Of a DNA stretch of 38,185 nucleotides, positions 25,935-35,264 are shown piece after piece. This DNA is from CAUZSH01 sp963582935 (GTDB lineage: Bacteria; Pseudomonadota; Gammaproteobacteria; Francisellales; Francisellaceae), in assembly GCA_963582935.1 (NCBI GenBank), contig CAUZSH010000009.1:1-38185 (forward strand), written 5' to 3'. Made by a program: the position numbers and the translations under genes. Positions within the stretch are counted from its first letter, which is position 1, and each line of letters opens with the position of its first letter. The notes below the pieces were generated by a model. It was given only the letters and a program-made list of their open reading frames with translations, did no database searches and had not been told where the DNA came from.

Positions 25935-25961
25935 TTTACAAACTTCCTGGTTAATTATAAT
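25935..25961 (+). promoter_or_regulatory. Candidate sigma-70 promoter of the MFS gene
   Basis: TTTACA (25935-25940) and a consensus TATAAT (25956-25961) are 15 bases apart, about two bases short of ideal. A short spacer is a common feature of promoters that need an activator, which fits the nearby LysR palindrome. The transporter starts 36 bases after the -10. Confidence 0.45.
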
Positions 25962-25997
25962 ATGTTGGTCAAATAGCGACTGAAGAAGCTTTGTTAG

Positions 25998-27206
25998 ATG
26001 AATAATTATGAAATCAACAACTTAAAATTTGGAAAGAAGCCAGCATTGTTTACTTTGACTATGTTGATTTCTTTAGCCAGTATGGGGTCTGTTTTACCAG
26101 CGCCTGCATTAACCAACATCGCAGAGTCTTACTCAATATTGCCACACCAAGCAGAATGGGTAGTGACAATGTTTGTATTGGGATATGCGTTAAGTCAAAT
26201 TTTTTATGGACCAATTTCAAATAGCATTGGTCGTAAAAAAACATTATATATCGGAATCAGTATTTCTATTGTTGGTGGCATTGTAAGTAGTATGGCAACG
26301 GATTTTTCAATGTTGGTGCTGGGAAGACTTATCATGGCGATAGGTTCTGGGTGTGGTTTAAACATGACATTTACCATTATTAATGATTGCTATGAAAATA
26401 CTGAGGCCAGAAAAGTGATTGCTTATACCACCAGTGCGTTTGCAATACTTCCAGGGTTGGCCATATTTTTAGGTGGTGAGTTAACGACCTATGTTGGTTG
26501 GAGAAGTTGTTTTATTTTTTTGACAGTGTTTAGCGTATTTGCTTTATTTTTAGCGAAAACATTGCCTGAAACACATCATAAAAATAATCGCATTACTTTC
26601 AGCCTAAGAAACATTGCAGGTCAGTACCGTAAAGCATTTTCAAATCCCAAAATATACGTTTATACGGGGCTATGGGGTTTTTCAACGGCGATTATTTATG
26701 TGGTTTCTGCAACAGCATCCATTGTCTCAGTACGCTCACTTGGTTTGACTGCAAATGGATTTTCACAATTATTTATGATTATCATGGCGCTTTATTTCGT
26801 GGGAAATATCATCACAGCAAAGCTGAGTGATAAGGCAACCCCAAAGCAGTTGTTTATCGTCGGTGCCATTATTTCGACATTGGGTGCTATTTTATTGGTC
26901 GGCTTTAACCAATTCGTAGAGCCGAGCAGAGCCTTGTTTTTTATCCCGCTGGCGCTGGTGTATTTGGGGTTGCCAATGATTTTTTCTACCGCATCTGCTC
27001 AAGCAATGCACCATGCGGTAGATAAATCTACAACGTCCTCTGTGGTAAGCTTTATGATTATGATGATTGCCTTTTTAAGTTCAAGCGGTGTGAGCACCAT
27101 TCAAACGAACCTTTACCATTATTTGCCAGTGATTATTTTAGGACTTATGTTGGTGATCAATGTTTTAATCATGGTGGAAGTAAAGGTTGCAAAGCAATAT
27201 GTATAG
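25998..27206 (+). CDS. MFS multidrug efflux transporter (Bcr/CflA type)
   Basis: 402 residues with 12 predicted helices. The helix 2-3 loop YGPISNSIGRKKTLYIG is motif A of the drug:H+ antiporter DHA1 family. LPAPALTNIAESYSI in helix 1 and RLIMAIGSGCGLNMTFTIIND in helix 4-5 fit the Bcr/CflA group. The second half ends with a Val-rich helix. It likely exports a small toxic compound using the proton gradient; the substrate is not readable. The start at 25998 has a weak ribosome site. It is paired with the divergent LysR gene. Confidence 0.85.
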   Translation: MNNYEINNLKFGKKPALFTLTMLISLASMGSVLPAPALTNIAESYSILPHQAEWVVTMFVLGYALSQIFYGPISNSIGRKKTLYIGISISIVGGIVSSMATDFSMLVLGRLIMAIGSGCGLNMTFTIINDCYENTEARKVIAYTTSAFAILPGLAIFLGGELTTYVGWRSCFIFLTVFSVFALFLAKTLPETHHKNNRITFSLRNIAGQYRKAFSNPKIYVYTGLWGFSTAIIYVVSATASIVSVRSLGLTANGFSQLFMIIMALYFVGNIITAKLSDKATPKQLFIVGAIISTLGAILLVGFNQFVEPSRALFFIPLALVYLGLPMIFSTASAQAMHHAVDKSTTSSVVSFMIMMIAFLSSSGVSTIQTNLYHYLPVIILGLMLVINVLIMVEVKVAKQYV

Positions 27207-27352
27207 CTAGATTAGGCTTTATTCTTGGAAAATAGCTGAGAAATGCAGGGGTTATTTATGCTACACAATTTAAATTTTAATCAAGCAAGATAGGAAATCA
27301 ATTTACAGAAGCTAAATTATAATGAATAAATAGTATTCTTTTACAAAATACT

Positions 27353-27361
27353 TGTTATAAT
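27353..27361 (+). promoter_or_regulatory. Extended -10 promoter of the cold-shock gene
   Basis: TGTTATAAT is a perfect extended -10 about 100 bases before the start at 27463, giving a leader of about 95 bases. Such long leaders are usual for cold-shock genes. A second TATAAT at 27318-27323 is weaker. The remaining 27207-27317 shows no gene. Confidence 0.45.
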
Positions 27362-27462
27362 GACCTCGGCTTTTAAGTGTTCTGTTTTAATTTTTTCGAG
27401 AATTCATACGTAGCATTGGAAGTATAATTGTTTAATTTATTTAATATAAGAGAGTATAAAAA

Positions 27463-27669
27463 ATGTCGCAACATACAGGCACAGTAAAATTTTTCAACGA
27501 AACTAAAGGTTTCGGTTTCATCAAACCTGACGACGGTAGCAAAGATGTATTCGTACACATCACTGCTTTAGGTGGTCTTCAATCACTAGCTGACGATCAA
27601 CGCGTTGCTTTTGAAACTGAAGAAGGTCGTCGAGGACCTCAAGCAATTAACGTTCAATTAGCTGACTAA
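27463..27669 (+). CDS. CspA-family cold-shock protein
   Basis: 68 residues, one cold-shock OB-fold. RNP1 is KGFGFI (15-20) and RNP2 is VFVHI (29-33); GTVKFFNETKG and GRRGPQAINVQ are typical. It binds single-stranded RNA or DNA in the cytosol and can act as an RNA chaperone. Which paralogue it is (cold-induced or constitutive) cannot be read. The gene stands alone between its own promoter and terminator. Its codon use looks more biased than its neighbours, with frequent GGT, GAC and CGT, as expected for a highly expressed protein. Confidence 0.97.
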   Translation: MSQHTGTVKFFNETKGFGFIKPDDGSKDVFVHITALGGLQSLADDQRVAFETEEGRRGPQAINVQLAD

Positions 27670-27702
27670 TTTATTAGACACTATTTAAACGATAATGAAT
27701 TT

Positions 27703-27742
27703 AAAACATCTTCTGATTAATATTGGGAGGTGTTTTTTTTTT
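27703..27742 (+). terminator. Rho-independent terminator after the cold-shock gene
   Basis: AAAACATCTTC (27703-27713) pairs with GGAGGTGTTTT (27726-27736) using two wobbles, with a 12-base loop, and a T-run continues to 27742. It ends the cold-shock transcript. The opposite strand has four T after the stem, so it may also stop the convergent hydrolase gene. Confidence 0.8.
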
Positions 27743-27753
27743 GCCTGCCAATA

Positions 27754-28614
27754 TCAATGACTGCAAACCACGGGTCTCAATAGCAATTCGCCCCAAACCC
27801 TAGTCCATCCAGATTCATGAGTGGTGTTTTCTAATTCAAGCACTTGTATGCAATGCGTATCCTTGGCGTTATGAAGATAACTTTTACTCACTTCAGACGT
27901 TACGATTCGGTCATCTTCCCCAGTAAAATGAGATTGGGGAATGTAGTTAATTTGCTCGGACACATCGGCAGGATTTAATGATCCAGTTAGTGGGGAAACA
28001 TGATGAATCTCACTCACTTTTTCATGATCAAGATTGCCTGCAATAGTGCGGATAGAGTGAATGTCATTTCTTGATGCAGCAAGCAGAATGGCAACTGCGG
28101 CACCTCCTGAAAATCCAATAAGATTGAATTTCTTAAAATCATGGGTTGATTTTAGTTTATCTAAAACCGTATTTATGGACTGAATAATTTCAGGGGCAAA
28201 ACGGTGAGAAGTCCAATATTGATTGGTGCAATATTTGGTCGAGTCAGACATTCCGCTATATTGGCAAGGTCGAGCAATATAGATGACGTTAGGAGCGGGA
28301 TCTAAAATCGCAAGTTGTAGTGCAATGGGCCTGCTCGGTGTCGGGTCAGATGAAATGCGCCTTCTAGTGATCCATGCCAGTCCATCTCCTTCGATATAAA
28401 TATTAGCGGTATGATATTGAGGTGCTTTAATTTTTTGATAGGTCGTGAATTCAAAAGGGGGTGCGGAGATAATTGTTTTTGACATGTTTGATTGTGAAGC
28501 AATATCATTGGCATGGTTTTGGCGCATGTTTTTTGTGGGGATGGAACAGCCAGTTACAACAGCGGCAAGTGTTAATAGAGTGATAGTTTTTAGGTAATGG
28601 CTGAGTAGTGGCAT
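27754..28614 (-). CDS. Predicted lipoprotein alpha/beta hydrolase
   Basis: 286 residues from ATG 28614, chosen over an upstream TTG that adds seven residues. A lipoprotein signal ends at Cys23 (VVTGC). The nucleophile elbow is GFSGG (Ser169), after IYIEGDG, which may supply the oxyanion hole. A late HESGW provides a candidate catalytic His, and FTGEDDRIV a candidate Asp. This fits an envelope-anchored esterase or lipase-like enzyme; the substrate is unknown. It is convergent with the cold-shock gene. Confidence 0.72.
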   Translation of the reverse strand: MPLLSHYLKTITLLTLAAVVTGCSIPTKNMRQNHANDIASQSNMSKTIISAPPFEFTTYQKIKAPQYHTANIYIEGDGLAWITRRRISSDPTPSRPIALQLAILDPAPNVIYIARPCQYSGMSDSTKYCTNQYWTSHRFAPEIIQSINTVLDKLKSTHDFKKFNLIGFSGGAAVAILLAASRNDIHSIRTIAGNLDHEKVSEIHHVSPLTGSLNPADVSEQINYIPQSHFTGEDDRIVTSEVSKSYLHNAKDTHCIQVLELENTTHESGWTRVWGELLLRPVVCSH

Positions 28615-28782
28615 TATTTTTTCTATGAAATACAATGGGTGTTATGAATTAGTTTATAAAAGAAGATATTTTTTTCAATGTGAGTGTGGGATTTTTGAAA
28701 AAAATTTGATAACTGATTAACCTTATGATTCTAGGAAAATCCGATTACAATCAAATGAATGAATAATATATCGAAATAAATT

Positions 28783-30135
28783 ATGGCGAAAAAAAAGGTT
28801 GCTTACGTTTGTCAGCAATGTGGTAGCGAATCGACAAAGTGGCAGGGGCAATGCCCAGATTGTCATGAATGGAATTCATTGGTTGAGTTTGTGCCTCGAA
28901 AAAGTAAAAAAGAGCCAACGAGAGGTTACTCAGGAAGTAAATCAGAAGTCAAAACATTAAAGGATGTGTCACTTGAAGATGTTTCACGATTCTCAACTGG
29001 GATGTCCGAGTTTGACCGTGTATTGGGTGGTGGGATTGTACCAGGGTCGGTAATTCTTATCGGTGGTGATCCAGGTATTGGAAAGTCTTCTATTTTATTA
29101 CAAGTCATGACGAAGCTATCACAGCGATATAATACGCTGTATGTCACAGGTGAAGAATCTTTGGAACAAGTTGCCTTGCGTGCAAAGAGAATGGGGTTGT
29201 CAGCAGATCAATTAAAAATGATGATTGAAACCGATGTAGAGTCTATTGTTGAAGTGGCCGGCAAAGAAAAGCCTATGGTCATGGTTATTGACTCGATTCA
29301 AACCATGCAGCTTGCCGAGGTGCAAAGTGCCGCAGGAGGAGTTTCTCAAGTAAGAGAATCAGCAGCGTACTTAACGCATTTTGCAAAAAGAAATAATTGC
29401 GCACTTTTTTTAGTCGGGCATGTAACGAAGTCAGGAGAGGTCGCGGGTCCCCGAGTGCTTGAGCATATTGTGGATGCCGTTATTTTTATTGAGGGTCAAA
29501 ATGATGGACGCTATCGTGTGATGCGTTCGTTAAAGAATCGTTTTGGCGCTGTGAATGAGTTAGGTATATTTGCCATGACGGATGCGGGTATGAAAGAAGT
29601 GAAAAACCCGTCGGCTATATTCTTAAACCGAAGCGAGCAGGAGATAGCAGGAAGTACCATTGTTTCTATGTGGGAAGGATCACGCCCTTTGCTTGCTGAG
29701 GTGCAGGCATTAGTAGATGAGAATCATTTTGGGCAACCTAGACGAGTTTGTGTTGGTGTGGACAGTAATAGAATTGCCATGCTTTTAGCAATACTTCACC
29801 GTCATGCAAAGGTGAATGTGGGCGATCAAGATGTTTTTATCAATGTGGTGGGCGGTGTGAAAATCATCGAAACCAGTGCCGATTTGTCAATTGTGTTGGC
29901 CATTAGTTCCAGCTTGCGGAATCGAATTATTCCAAAAGATTGGATTATTTTTGGTGAAGTAGGTTTATCTGGGGAGATTCGCCCTGTACCCTATGGGCAA
30001 GAGCGTATTCAAGAAGCGCAAAAACATGGTTTTACTAAGGCGATTATTCCTTTTTCCAATAAGCCTAAACGGGCGGTGCAAGGCATCGAAGTGGTAGCAG
30101 TCAAAACGCTGTTAGAGGCGGTTGAATATATTTAA
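28783..30135 (+). CDS. radA: DNA repair protein RadA
   Basis: 450 residues. RecA-related ATPase that promotes branch migration in recombination. The N-terminal zinc finger has CXXC at 10-13 and 24-27. The Walker A is GGDPGIGKSS. The RadA-specific motif KNRFG is present. The C-terminal Lon-like domain carries VGGVKIIETSADLSIVLA and ends with FGEVGLSGEIRPV. The start has no clear ribosome site. It is six bases upstream of cvpA. Confidence 0.97.
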   Translation: MAKKKVAYVCQQCGSESTKWQGQCPDCHEWNSLVEFVPRKSKKEPTRGYSGSKSEVKTLKDVSLEDVSRFSTGMSEFDRVLGGGIVPGSVILIGGDPGIGKSSILLQVMTKLSQRYNTLYVTGEESLEQVALRAKRMGLSADQLKMMIETDVESIVEVAGKEKPMVMVIDSIQTMQLAEVQSAAGGVSQVRESAAYLTHFAKRNNCALFLVGHVTKSGEVAGPRVLEHIVDAVIFIEGQNDGRYRVMRSLKNRFGAVNELGIFAMTDAGMKEVKNPSAIFLNRSEQEIAGSTIVSMWEGSRPLLAEVQALVDENHFGQPRRVCVGVDSNRIAMLLAILHRHAKVNVGDQDVFINVVGGVKIIETSADLSIVLAISSSLRNRIIPKDWIIFGEVGLSGEIRPVPYGQERIQEAQKHGFTKAIIPFSNKPKRAVQGIEVVAVKTLLEAVEYI

Positions 30136-30141
30136 AAGGAG

Positions 30142-30693
30142 ATGAATGTGGAGTTTATTGCACAGTTGAACTGGATTGATGGGATCATTCTGATTGTGAT
30201 CGTTTTCTTCGCCTTATGGGGCTTGAAACAAGGTTTTATTCAGGGGCTTTTAGCGCTGATTATTTGGCTGGTAGCCGGTACAGTTGCTTATTTTTATACC
30301 CCAGATTTTAGCGCATATCTTTCTAAATGGATTCAAGCGGCAGATGTTCGATTCTACCTTGCATTCTTTGTGATTGTTTTGGGCGTTTGGATTGTGGGAG
30401 GAATCTTATCCGTTTTGATTACTTCTTTTTCAAAGAGCGATCATTTCAGCTTCTCTGATCGAGTTCTAGGGCTTGTGCTTGGTTTGATTAAAGGTATTTT
30501 TATTACGAGCGTTGCGGTTGCCGTATTGAATATGAGTTCAACCATCAGCTCAGATAAAGCATGGCAAGATTCGCAAGTTAAGCCTGTTATGTTGGACATT
30601 TCATCTTGGGTTGAATCCGTTACTCCAAAAGAGATGAATGACAGGATGTTTCAAGGAGATGAAACGACCTCAGATGCCATTAGCCCAGGGTAA
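30142..30693 (+). CDS. cvpA: CvpA-family inner-membrane protein
   Basis: 183 residues with four predicted membrane helices. The N-terminal WIDGIILIVIVFFALWGLKQG is the family signature. It is named from colicin V production in E. coli and is linked to envelope robustness in several species. AAGGAG precedes the ATG by about three bases. It is unusual here in not being followed by purF, which is its usual partner. It is likely co-transcribed with radA. Confidence 0.93.
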   Translation: MNVEFIAQLNWIDGIILIVIVFFALWGLKQGFIQGLLALIIWLVAGTVAYFYTPDFSAYLSKWIQAADVRFYLAFFVIVLGVWIVGGILSVLITSFSKSDHFSFSDRVLGLVLGLIKGIFITSVAVAVLNMSSTISSDKAWQDSQVKPVMLDISSWVESVTPKEMNDRMFQGDETTSDAISPG

Positions 30694-30756
30694 AAAAGAC
30701 AAAGGTTAGAAATTGGTAGTTTGGATTGGATTATGTATAGCCCTTATTGCCTGTTT

Positions 30757-30765
30757 TGATATACT
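30757..30765 (+). promoter_or_regulatory. Candidate extended -10 promoter of glyQ
   Basis: TGATATACT is an extended -10 in the 94-base gap between cvpA and glyQ, about 22 bases before the start. No good -35 is present. It suggests glyQ and the genes after it have their own transcript. Confidence 0.4.
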
Positions 30766-30787
30766 GATTCTCTAATAGAGATCAAGT

Positions 30788-31711
30788 ATGCTGGGATCAC
30801 TCATGGGCAAGGAAAAATTAAGTTTTCAAGACATTATTTTCACACTTCAAAAATATTGGGCAGATCAAGGATGCTTAATTGTTCAGCCTCTAGATATGGA
30901 GGTGGGAGCAGGAACTTTTCACCCTGCGACTTTTCTAAGAGCGATTGGCCCTGAGCCATGGAATGCGGCGTATGTACAGCCATCACGTCGCCCTACGGAT
31001 GGGCGTTATGGTGAAAATCCAAATAGAACACAGCATTATTATCAATTTCAAGTAGTGATGAAACCATCACCAGAAGATTTTCAGGAACTTTATTTGGGTT
31101 CATTGAAAGCGCTTGGCGTAGATTTCCTTGAAAACGATGTGCGTTTTGTAGAAGATAACTGGGAGTCTCCTACTTTAGGGGCATGGGGGCTTGGCTGGGA
31201 AATCTGGATGAATGGGATGGAAATATCACAATTCACTTATTTCCAACAGGTGGGTGGGCTTGAGTGCCGTCCAGTAACTGGTGAGCTCACTTATGGTCTT
31301 GAGCGTATTGCGATGTATTTGCAAGATGTGGATAGTATGTATGATTTGCTTTGGGCGAATAGTGCCACCGGACCTGTTTATTATGGGGATGTTTTCAAAC
31401 AAAATGAAGTTGAGATGTCACGATATAATTTTGAAGAAGCGGATGTGGCGCATTTATTTTCAGAATTTGATTTTCTTGAAAGCGAAAGTAAGCGATTGAA
31501 TGAAAGGAATTTGCCTCTCCCTGCATATGAAATGATGTTAAAAGCTTCGCATATATTTAACTTGTTAGATGCGCGTCATGCGATTTCCGTGACGGAGCGG
31601 CAACGTTATATTTTACGGGTGCGAGGGCTTTCAATGCCCGTGGCAGAAAGCTACTATCAAGAACGTGAAAAATTGGGTTTTCCAATTCTTAAAAATGCTG
31701 AAATGGTCTAA
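30788..31711 (+). CDS. glyQ: Glycyl-tRNA synthetase alpha subunit
   Basis: 307 residues against 303 in E. coli. The catalytic class II core is nearly identical in several blocks: LDMEVGAGTFHPATF, YVQPSRRPTDGRYGENPN, RFVEDNWESPTLGAWGLGWE and SQFTYFQQVGGLEC. It ends with ISVTERQRYILRVR. It activates glycine and needs the beta subunit GlyS for tRNA binding. GlyS is not next to it, although glyQ-glyS is normally one operon; rmuC follows instead. The start may be ATG 30788 or ATG 30803. Confidence 0.98.
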   Translation: MLGSLMGKEKLSFQDIIFTLQKYWADQGCLIVQPLDMEVGAGTFHPATFLRAIGPEPWNAAYVQPSRRPTDGRYGENPNRTQHYYQFQVVMKPSPEDFQELYLGSLKALGVDFLENDVRFVEDNWESPTLGAWGLGWEIWMNGMEISQFTYFQQVGGLECRPVTGELTYGLERIAMYLQDVDSMYDLLWANSATGPVYYGDVFKQNEVEMSRYNFEEADVAHLFSEFDFLESESKRLNERNLPLPAYEMMLKASHIFNLLDARHAISVTERQRYILRVRGLSMPVAESYYQEREKLGFPILKNAEMV

Positions 31712-31726
31712 TAAAGGGAGCCTGTT

Positions 31727-33265
31727 TTGATTTTTTATATGCTGATTGCTTTTGTTGTAGGTCTTATTTTTACATGGCTAATTTTGTCTTTAAAACATAA
31801 TAAAGTGAAAGCTGGTTATGATTATGCTCAGGATGATGTGTCAAAATTAAAGGAGCGATTACTTGAGTTCGAAGCAATAAAAGAAGCTAAATTGTTATTA
31901 GATAATAATCATGCGCATTTGTATGATCAGTGCAAGGAGACGAATGAACAGAAATCAGAGATAGAAGTGCAACTTAATAAAGCTAATGCTTCCATTATGA
32001 CCATGTCCTCAGGCGTTGCTGCAAAATCCAGTGAGTTAGAAGGTTTATATGAGCAACTGAAAAATGCGAAAACAGAAACTTCTGAATGGAAAACGCGATA
32101 TACTGAAAAGGAATCGTTGCTTTCTGAGGGATCATCTAACTTAAGTGAGGCGAAGTCTGAAATTTCTAAGCTCACGATGGCATTAGAAAAACAAGAAAAG
32201 CAGTCGACTAAAGATATTGCGCTACTGAAAGATGCAGAAGAATCATTAGCCAAGCAGTTTGAGAATTTAGCGAATAAGATTTTTGAGGAGAAAGGAAAAA
32301 CATTTACCACGCAAAACCAATTAAAATTGGATGATGTGCTAAAACCTTTCCAAGAGCAGTTAAGGTCATTTGAGCAGAAAGTCAATGATGTCTACGTTGA
32401 TGAGGCGAAAGAGCGTGCATCCTTGAAAAACGAGGTCAATAAGCTTTTTGGTTTAAGCTCTGTTATGAGTGAAGATGCTCAGAACCTCACCAAAGCGCTG
32501 AAAGGTGATAAACAAAAGCAAGGTGCATGGGGTGAGTTGGTACTTGAAAGAGTATTGGAAAGTTCGGGCTTAAGAAAAGGCATGGAGTATGATGTTCAGG
32601 TCAGTTCCAAAGATAGTGATAGTCGTGTTTTTAGACCGGATGCTGTGGTGCGGTTGCCTGATGGGAAAGATGTGATTATTGATTCCAAAGTAACGTTGAT
32701 AGATTACGAAGCCTTTACGAATGCAGAGAATGCTGTTAATCGAGAAGTTTCCTTAAAACGTCATATTGTTGCAGTGAAACGTCATATTGATGGGTTGGCG
32801 GAGAAAAAATATGAGGACCTGTTGGGGGTCAACAGCTTAGACTTTATTTTGATGTTTATGCCAATTGAGTCTGCGTTTATTTTGACGTTTCAGCATGATC
32901 AGAAGTTATGTCTAACGGCTTTTGAGAAAAAGATTATTATTGTCACGCCGACGACATTATTGGCGACCTTAGGCACCATTAAAAATATGTGGACCTATGC
33001 AAATCAAAACGCCAATGCCCAAAAAATAGCGCAAGATGCTGGAAATTTATTGGATAAATTTAGAGGCTTTGCAGAGGATTTAGAAAAGTTAGGCACGCAA
33101 CTGAATAACGTGCAAGATACCTATTACGGTGCAATGAATAAGTTGACAACTGGGAAAGGTAATCTTGTGAAATCAGCATTAAAGCTGGAGGCGTTGGGGG
33201 CAAAGATGAAAAAGCCATTACCAAAGGTGATTCTTGAGAAATCTGATCTGAACCTCATTGAATAG
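31727..33265 (+). CDS. rmuC: DNA recombination protein RmuC
   Basis: 512 residues. An N-terminal membrane helix (about 1-20) precedes a long coiled coil (about 35-175), then a nuclease-like core of the PD-(D/E)XK type, with QGAWGELVLERVLESSGLRK and the RPDAVVRLPDGKDVIIDSKV segment. RmuC limits inversions at short inverted repeats in E. coli. The start is TTG 31727, six bases after AAAGGGAG; the next ATG is too far from that box. It is 15 bases after glyQ. Confidence 0.94.
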   Translation: MIFYMLIAFVVGLIFTWLILSLKHNKVKAGYDYAQDDVSKLKERLLEFEAIKEAKLLLDNNHAHLYDQCKETNEQKSEIEVQLNKANASIMTMSSGVAAKSSELEGLYEQLKNAKTETSEWKTRYTEKESLLSEGSSNLSEAKSEISKLTMALEKQEKQSTKDIALLKDAEESLAKQFENLANKIFEEKGKTFTTQNQLKLDDVLKPFQEQLRSFEQKVNDVYVDEAKERASLKNEVNKLFGLSSVMSEDAQNLTKALKGDKQKQGAWGELVLERVLESSGLRKGMEYDVQVSSKDSDSRVFRPDAVVRLPDGKDVIIDSKVTLIDYEAFTNAENAVNREVSLKRHIVAVKRHIDGLAEKKYEDLLGVNSLDFILMFMPIESAFILTFQHDQKLCLTAFEKKIIIVTPTTLLATLGTIKNMWTYANQNANAQKIAQDAGNLLDKFRGFAEDLEKLGTQLNNVQDTYYGAMNKLTTGKGNLVKSALKLEALGAKMKKPLPKVILEKSDLNLIE

Positions 33266-33350
33266 CATGGTTTTTCACGCTTTTAATCTGCTATACTTTA
33301 GCCATACCCCATACCCCATATCCAAATTCAAATAATATGTGCTTTAAAGT

Positions 33351-35264
33351 ATGAAATTTGAAAAATTTATTTCTCATCGTGGCGCAAATACCTATGCCCC
33401 TGAAAATACGATGGAGGCTTTTCAGCGTGCCTTAGATTATGGTGTAAATTGGATTGAATTAGATGTTCAATTGACGCTGGATAATGTGCCGATTATTTTC
33501 CATGACTATTATATTGAGCGGGTTACAGGGCTTAAAAAATATATTACAAATATGACCTTGGATGAGGTTAAAACCTTAGATGCCGCAGCAAAATTCCCCA
33601 TTCGCTTTGCGTCCTGCCAGATTCCTACTTTGCAAGAATATCTTGGATGGATGGAAGAAAATCCTTTGGCACACACCAATGTTGAGATCAAATCAAAGCC
33701 TTATGATGATGAACCTTATGAGGTGCTTTTGGCGCAGAAGGTGATCGAAGTGCTTGATGATTTTCCTGTGCTGAAAGATAAAATTATGATTTCTAGTTTT
33801 TGTAAAACTATTATGCAGACACTTCATGAGACAGAACATGCATACTCTTTAGAAATGCTGGTCAGCTTTGAAGGTAAAGCAAAGTGGGAGCGATCATTTA
33901 TCGAATTTAGAGATCAACGCTACTCGGATTTTCAAAAATGGCAGTGTTGTGCATTGGGTATAAATGGAGATGGATTAAGTGAATCGCGGGTAGAAGAGCT
34001 TAAAGATCTCTGTGGCACCTTATTAACTTACTCAAGCTCTACTTTTTCAGAACAGGATGTTAGAAAACTGCTGTCATGGGGTGTAGACAGTGTGTTTATT
34101 GATGAAGTAAAACAAATTGAAACAGCGCTTACGGATGTAGTTGGACCGCTTAAGATCGGATTTTTGGCAACGGGTGATGAGATTACCACGGGAGACATTC
34201 AAAATACCAATACTCCTGCAATGGCGGTAGACTTATATGGTAGGGGCTATAAAATTGGGATGCATTTGGCATGTTATGACAGTCAACGAAAAATTGAAAA
34301 ATCGGTTTCTTATTTGTTGAGCGAGCATGATATTGTGATTACCGTGGGTGGATTAGGGCCTACAGAAGACGATAAAACTTGTTCAGCTTTGGCGTATGTG
34401 GCAGGTCAAAAATTGGTGTTTTCAGAAGAAAGCTGGCAGCGTATTGTCAAACGATTGGAGAAACGTTTTGCTGTGATTCCAGAGACAAACCGTCAACAAG
34501 CACTTTTCCCGGAGCATGCAACGATTTTACCGAATGCCCGAGGTACAGCCGATGGTTGTATTATTTCATTAGCGGATAACAAATATATTGTGATGCTACC
34601 GGGCCCTCCTGGTGAGTGTTTGACTATGTTTAAAAATCAAGCATTACCTTTTATTGAGAGTGTGCGGGAGGGTATTGAGCGGCAAGCACATAACTGGTTG
34701 TTGATGGGAATTGCTGAAGCGCAGTTATCACAAACTTTAAAGCCTATTGCCGATAAATATGATGAGACTTTTGGGTATCGAGCAGATTATCCTTATATCG
34801 AATTAAAACTGCATTCAAGTTCAGAGGCCGATAAGTTGATACCAATGATTGATGAGGTTGAAGAAGCTATTTTTCCATATCGTGTTTGCAAAGGTAAATT
34901 ACCGGCAAGTGCTCAGTTGGTGCAACATTTGAAAGCTTCAGCTTTACAGGTGAAAATTAAAAAAGATGTAACCAAAGGGATGCTTTATAGCCATTTTGCT
35001 TTTCCTTATGGCGATGTGAAGCCTCGATATATCTTCGAGATAAATACGTATGGCTTAGAGAATTTTTGGAAAGACCCTAAAGCGAAAGTAGATAAGTTTA
35101 GAGTAGATATTAAGTTACTAGATACACATAAATCCCGTTCCATTGAATGCATGGTTGAAACGGATATATTTTTGAAAGGCCGAGATAGTTTGGTGTTTGT
35201 TTATGAATGGTTATGTTGGAAAATCTTGGAAATGTTAGAAAAGGAAACAGTTGATGGGCAATGA
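33351..35264 (+). CDS. Fusion of glycerophosphodiester phosphodiesterase and CinA-like domain
   Basis: 637 residues in two parts. Residues 1-262 are a GDPD: SHRG with His9, PENT with Glu18, ELDVQLT with Glu36 and Asp38, His51 in IIFHD, and VEIKSK. The end is WGVDSVFIDE. Residues 266-430 are a CinA N-terminal (molybdopterin-binding fold) domain: LATGDEITTGDI, TVGGLGPTEDD (about 331) and MLPGPPGE (about 417). A KH-like part follows (about 435-510). The last 110 residues align roughly where CinA-C should lie (LVQHLKASALQVKIKKD), but its AESCTGG motif is absent, so NMN deamidase activity is unlikely. It overlaps purE by 11 bases. This fusion is not one I recognise as standard. A weak TATACT lies at 33292-33297 upstream. 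Confidence 0.85.
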   Translation: MKFEKFISHRGANTYAPENTMEAFQRALDYGVNWIELDVQLTLDNVPIIFHDYYIERVTGLKKYITNMTLDEVKTLDAAAKFPIRFASCQIPTLQEYLGWMEENPLAHTNVEIKSKPYDDEPYEVLLAQKVIEVLDDFPVLKDKIMISSFCKTIMQTLHETEHAYSLEMLVSFEGKAKWERSFIEFRDQRYSDFQKWQCCALGINGDGLSESRVEELKDLCGTLLTYSSSTFSEQDVRKLLSWGVDSVFIDEVKQIETALTDVVGPLKIGFLATGDEITTGDIQNTNTPAMAVDLYGRGYKIGMHLACYDSQRKIEKSVSYLLSEHDIVITVGGLGPTEDDKTCSALAYVAGQKLVFSEESWQRIVKRLEKRFAVIPETNRQQALFPEHATILPNARGTADGCIISLADNKYIVMLPGPPGECLTMFKNQALPFIESVREGIERQAHNWLLMGIAEAQLSQTLKPIADKYDETFGYRADYPYIELKLHSSSEADKLIPMIDEVEEAIFPYRVCKGKLPASAQLVQHLKASALQVKIKKDVTKGMLYSHFAFPYGDVKPRYIFEINTYGLENFWKDPKAKVDKFRVDIKLLDTHKSRSIECMVETDIFLKGRDSLVFVYEWLCWKILEMLEKETVDGQ

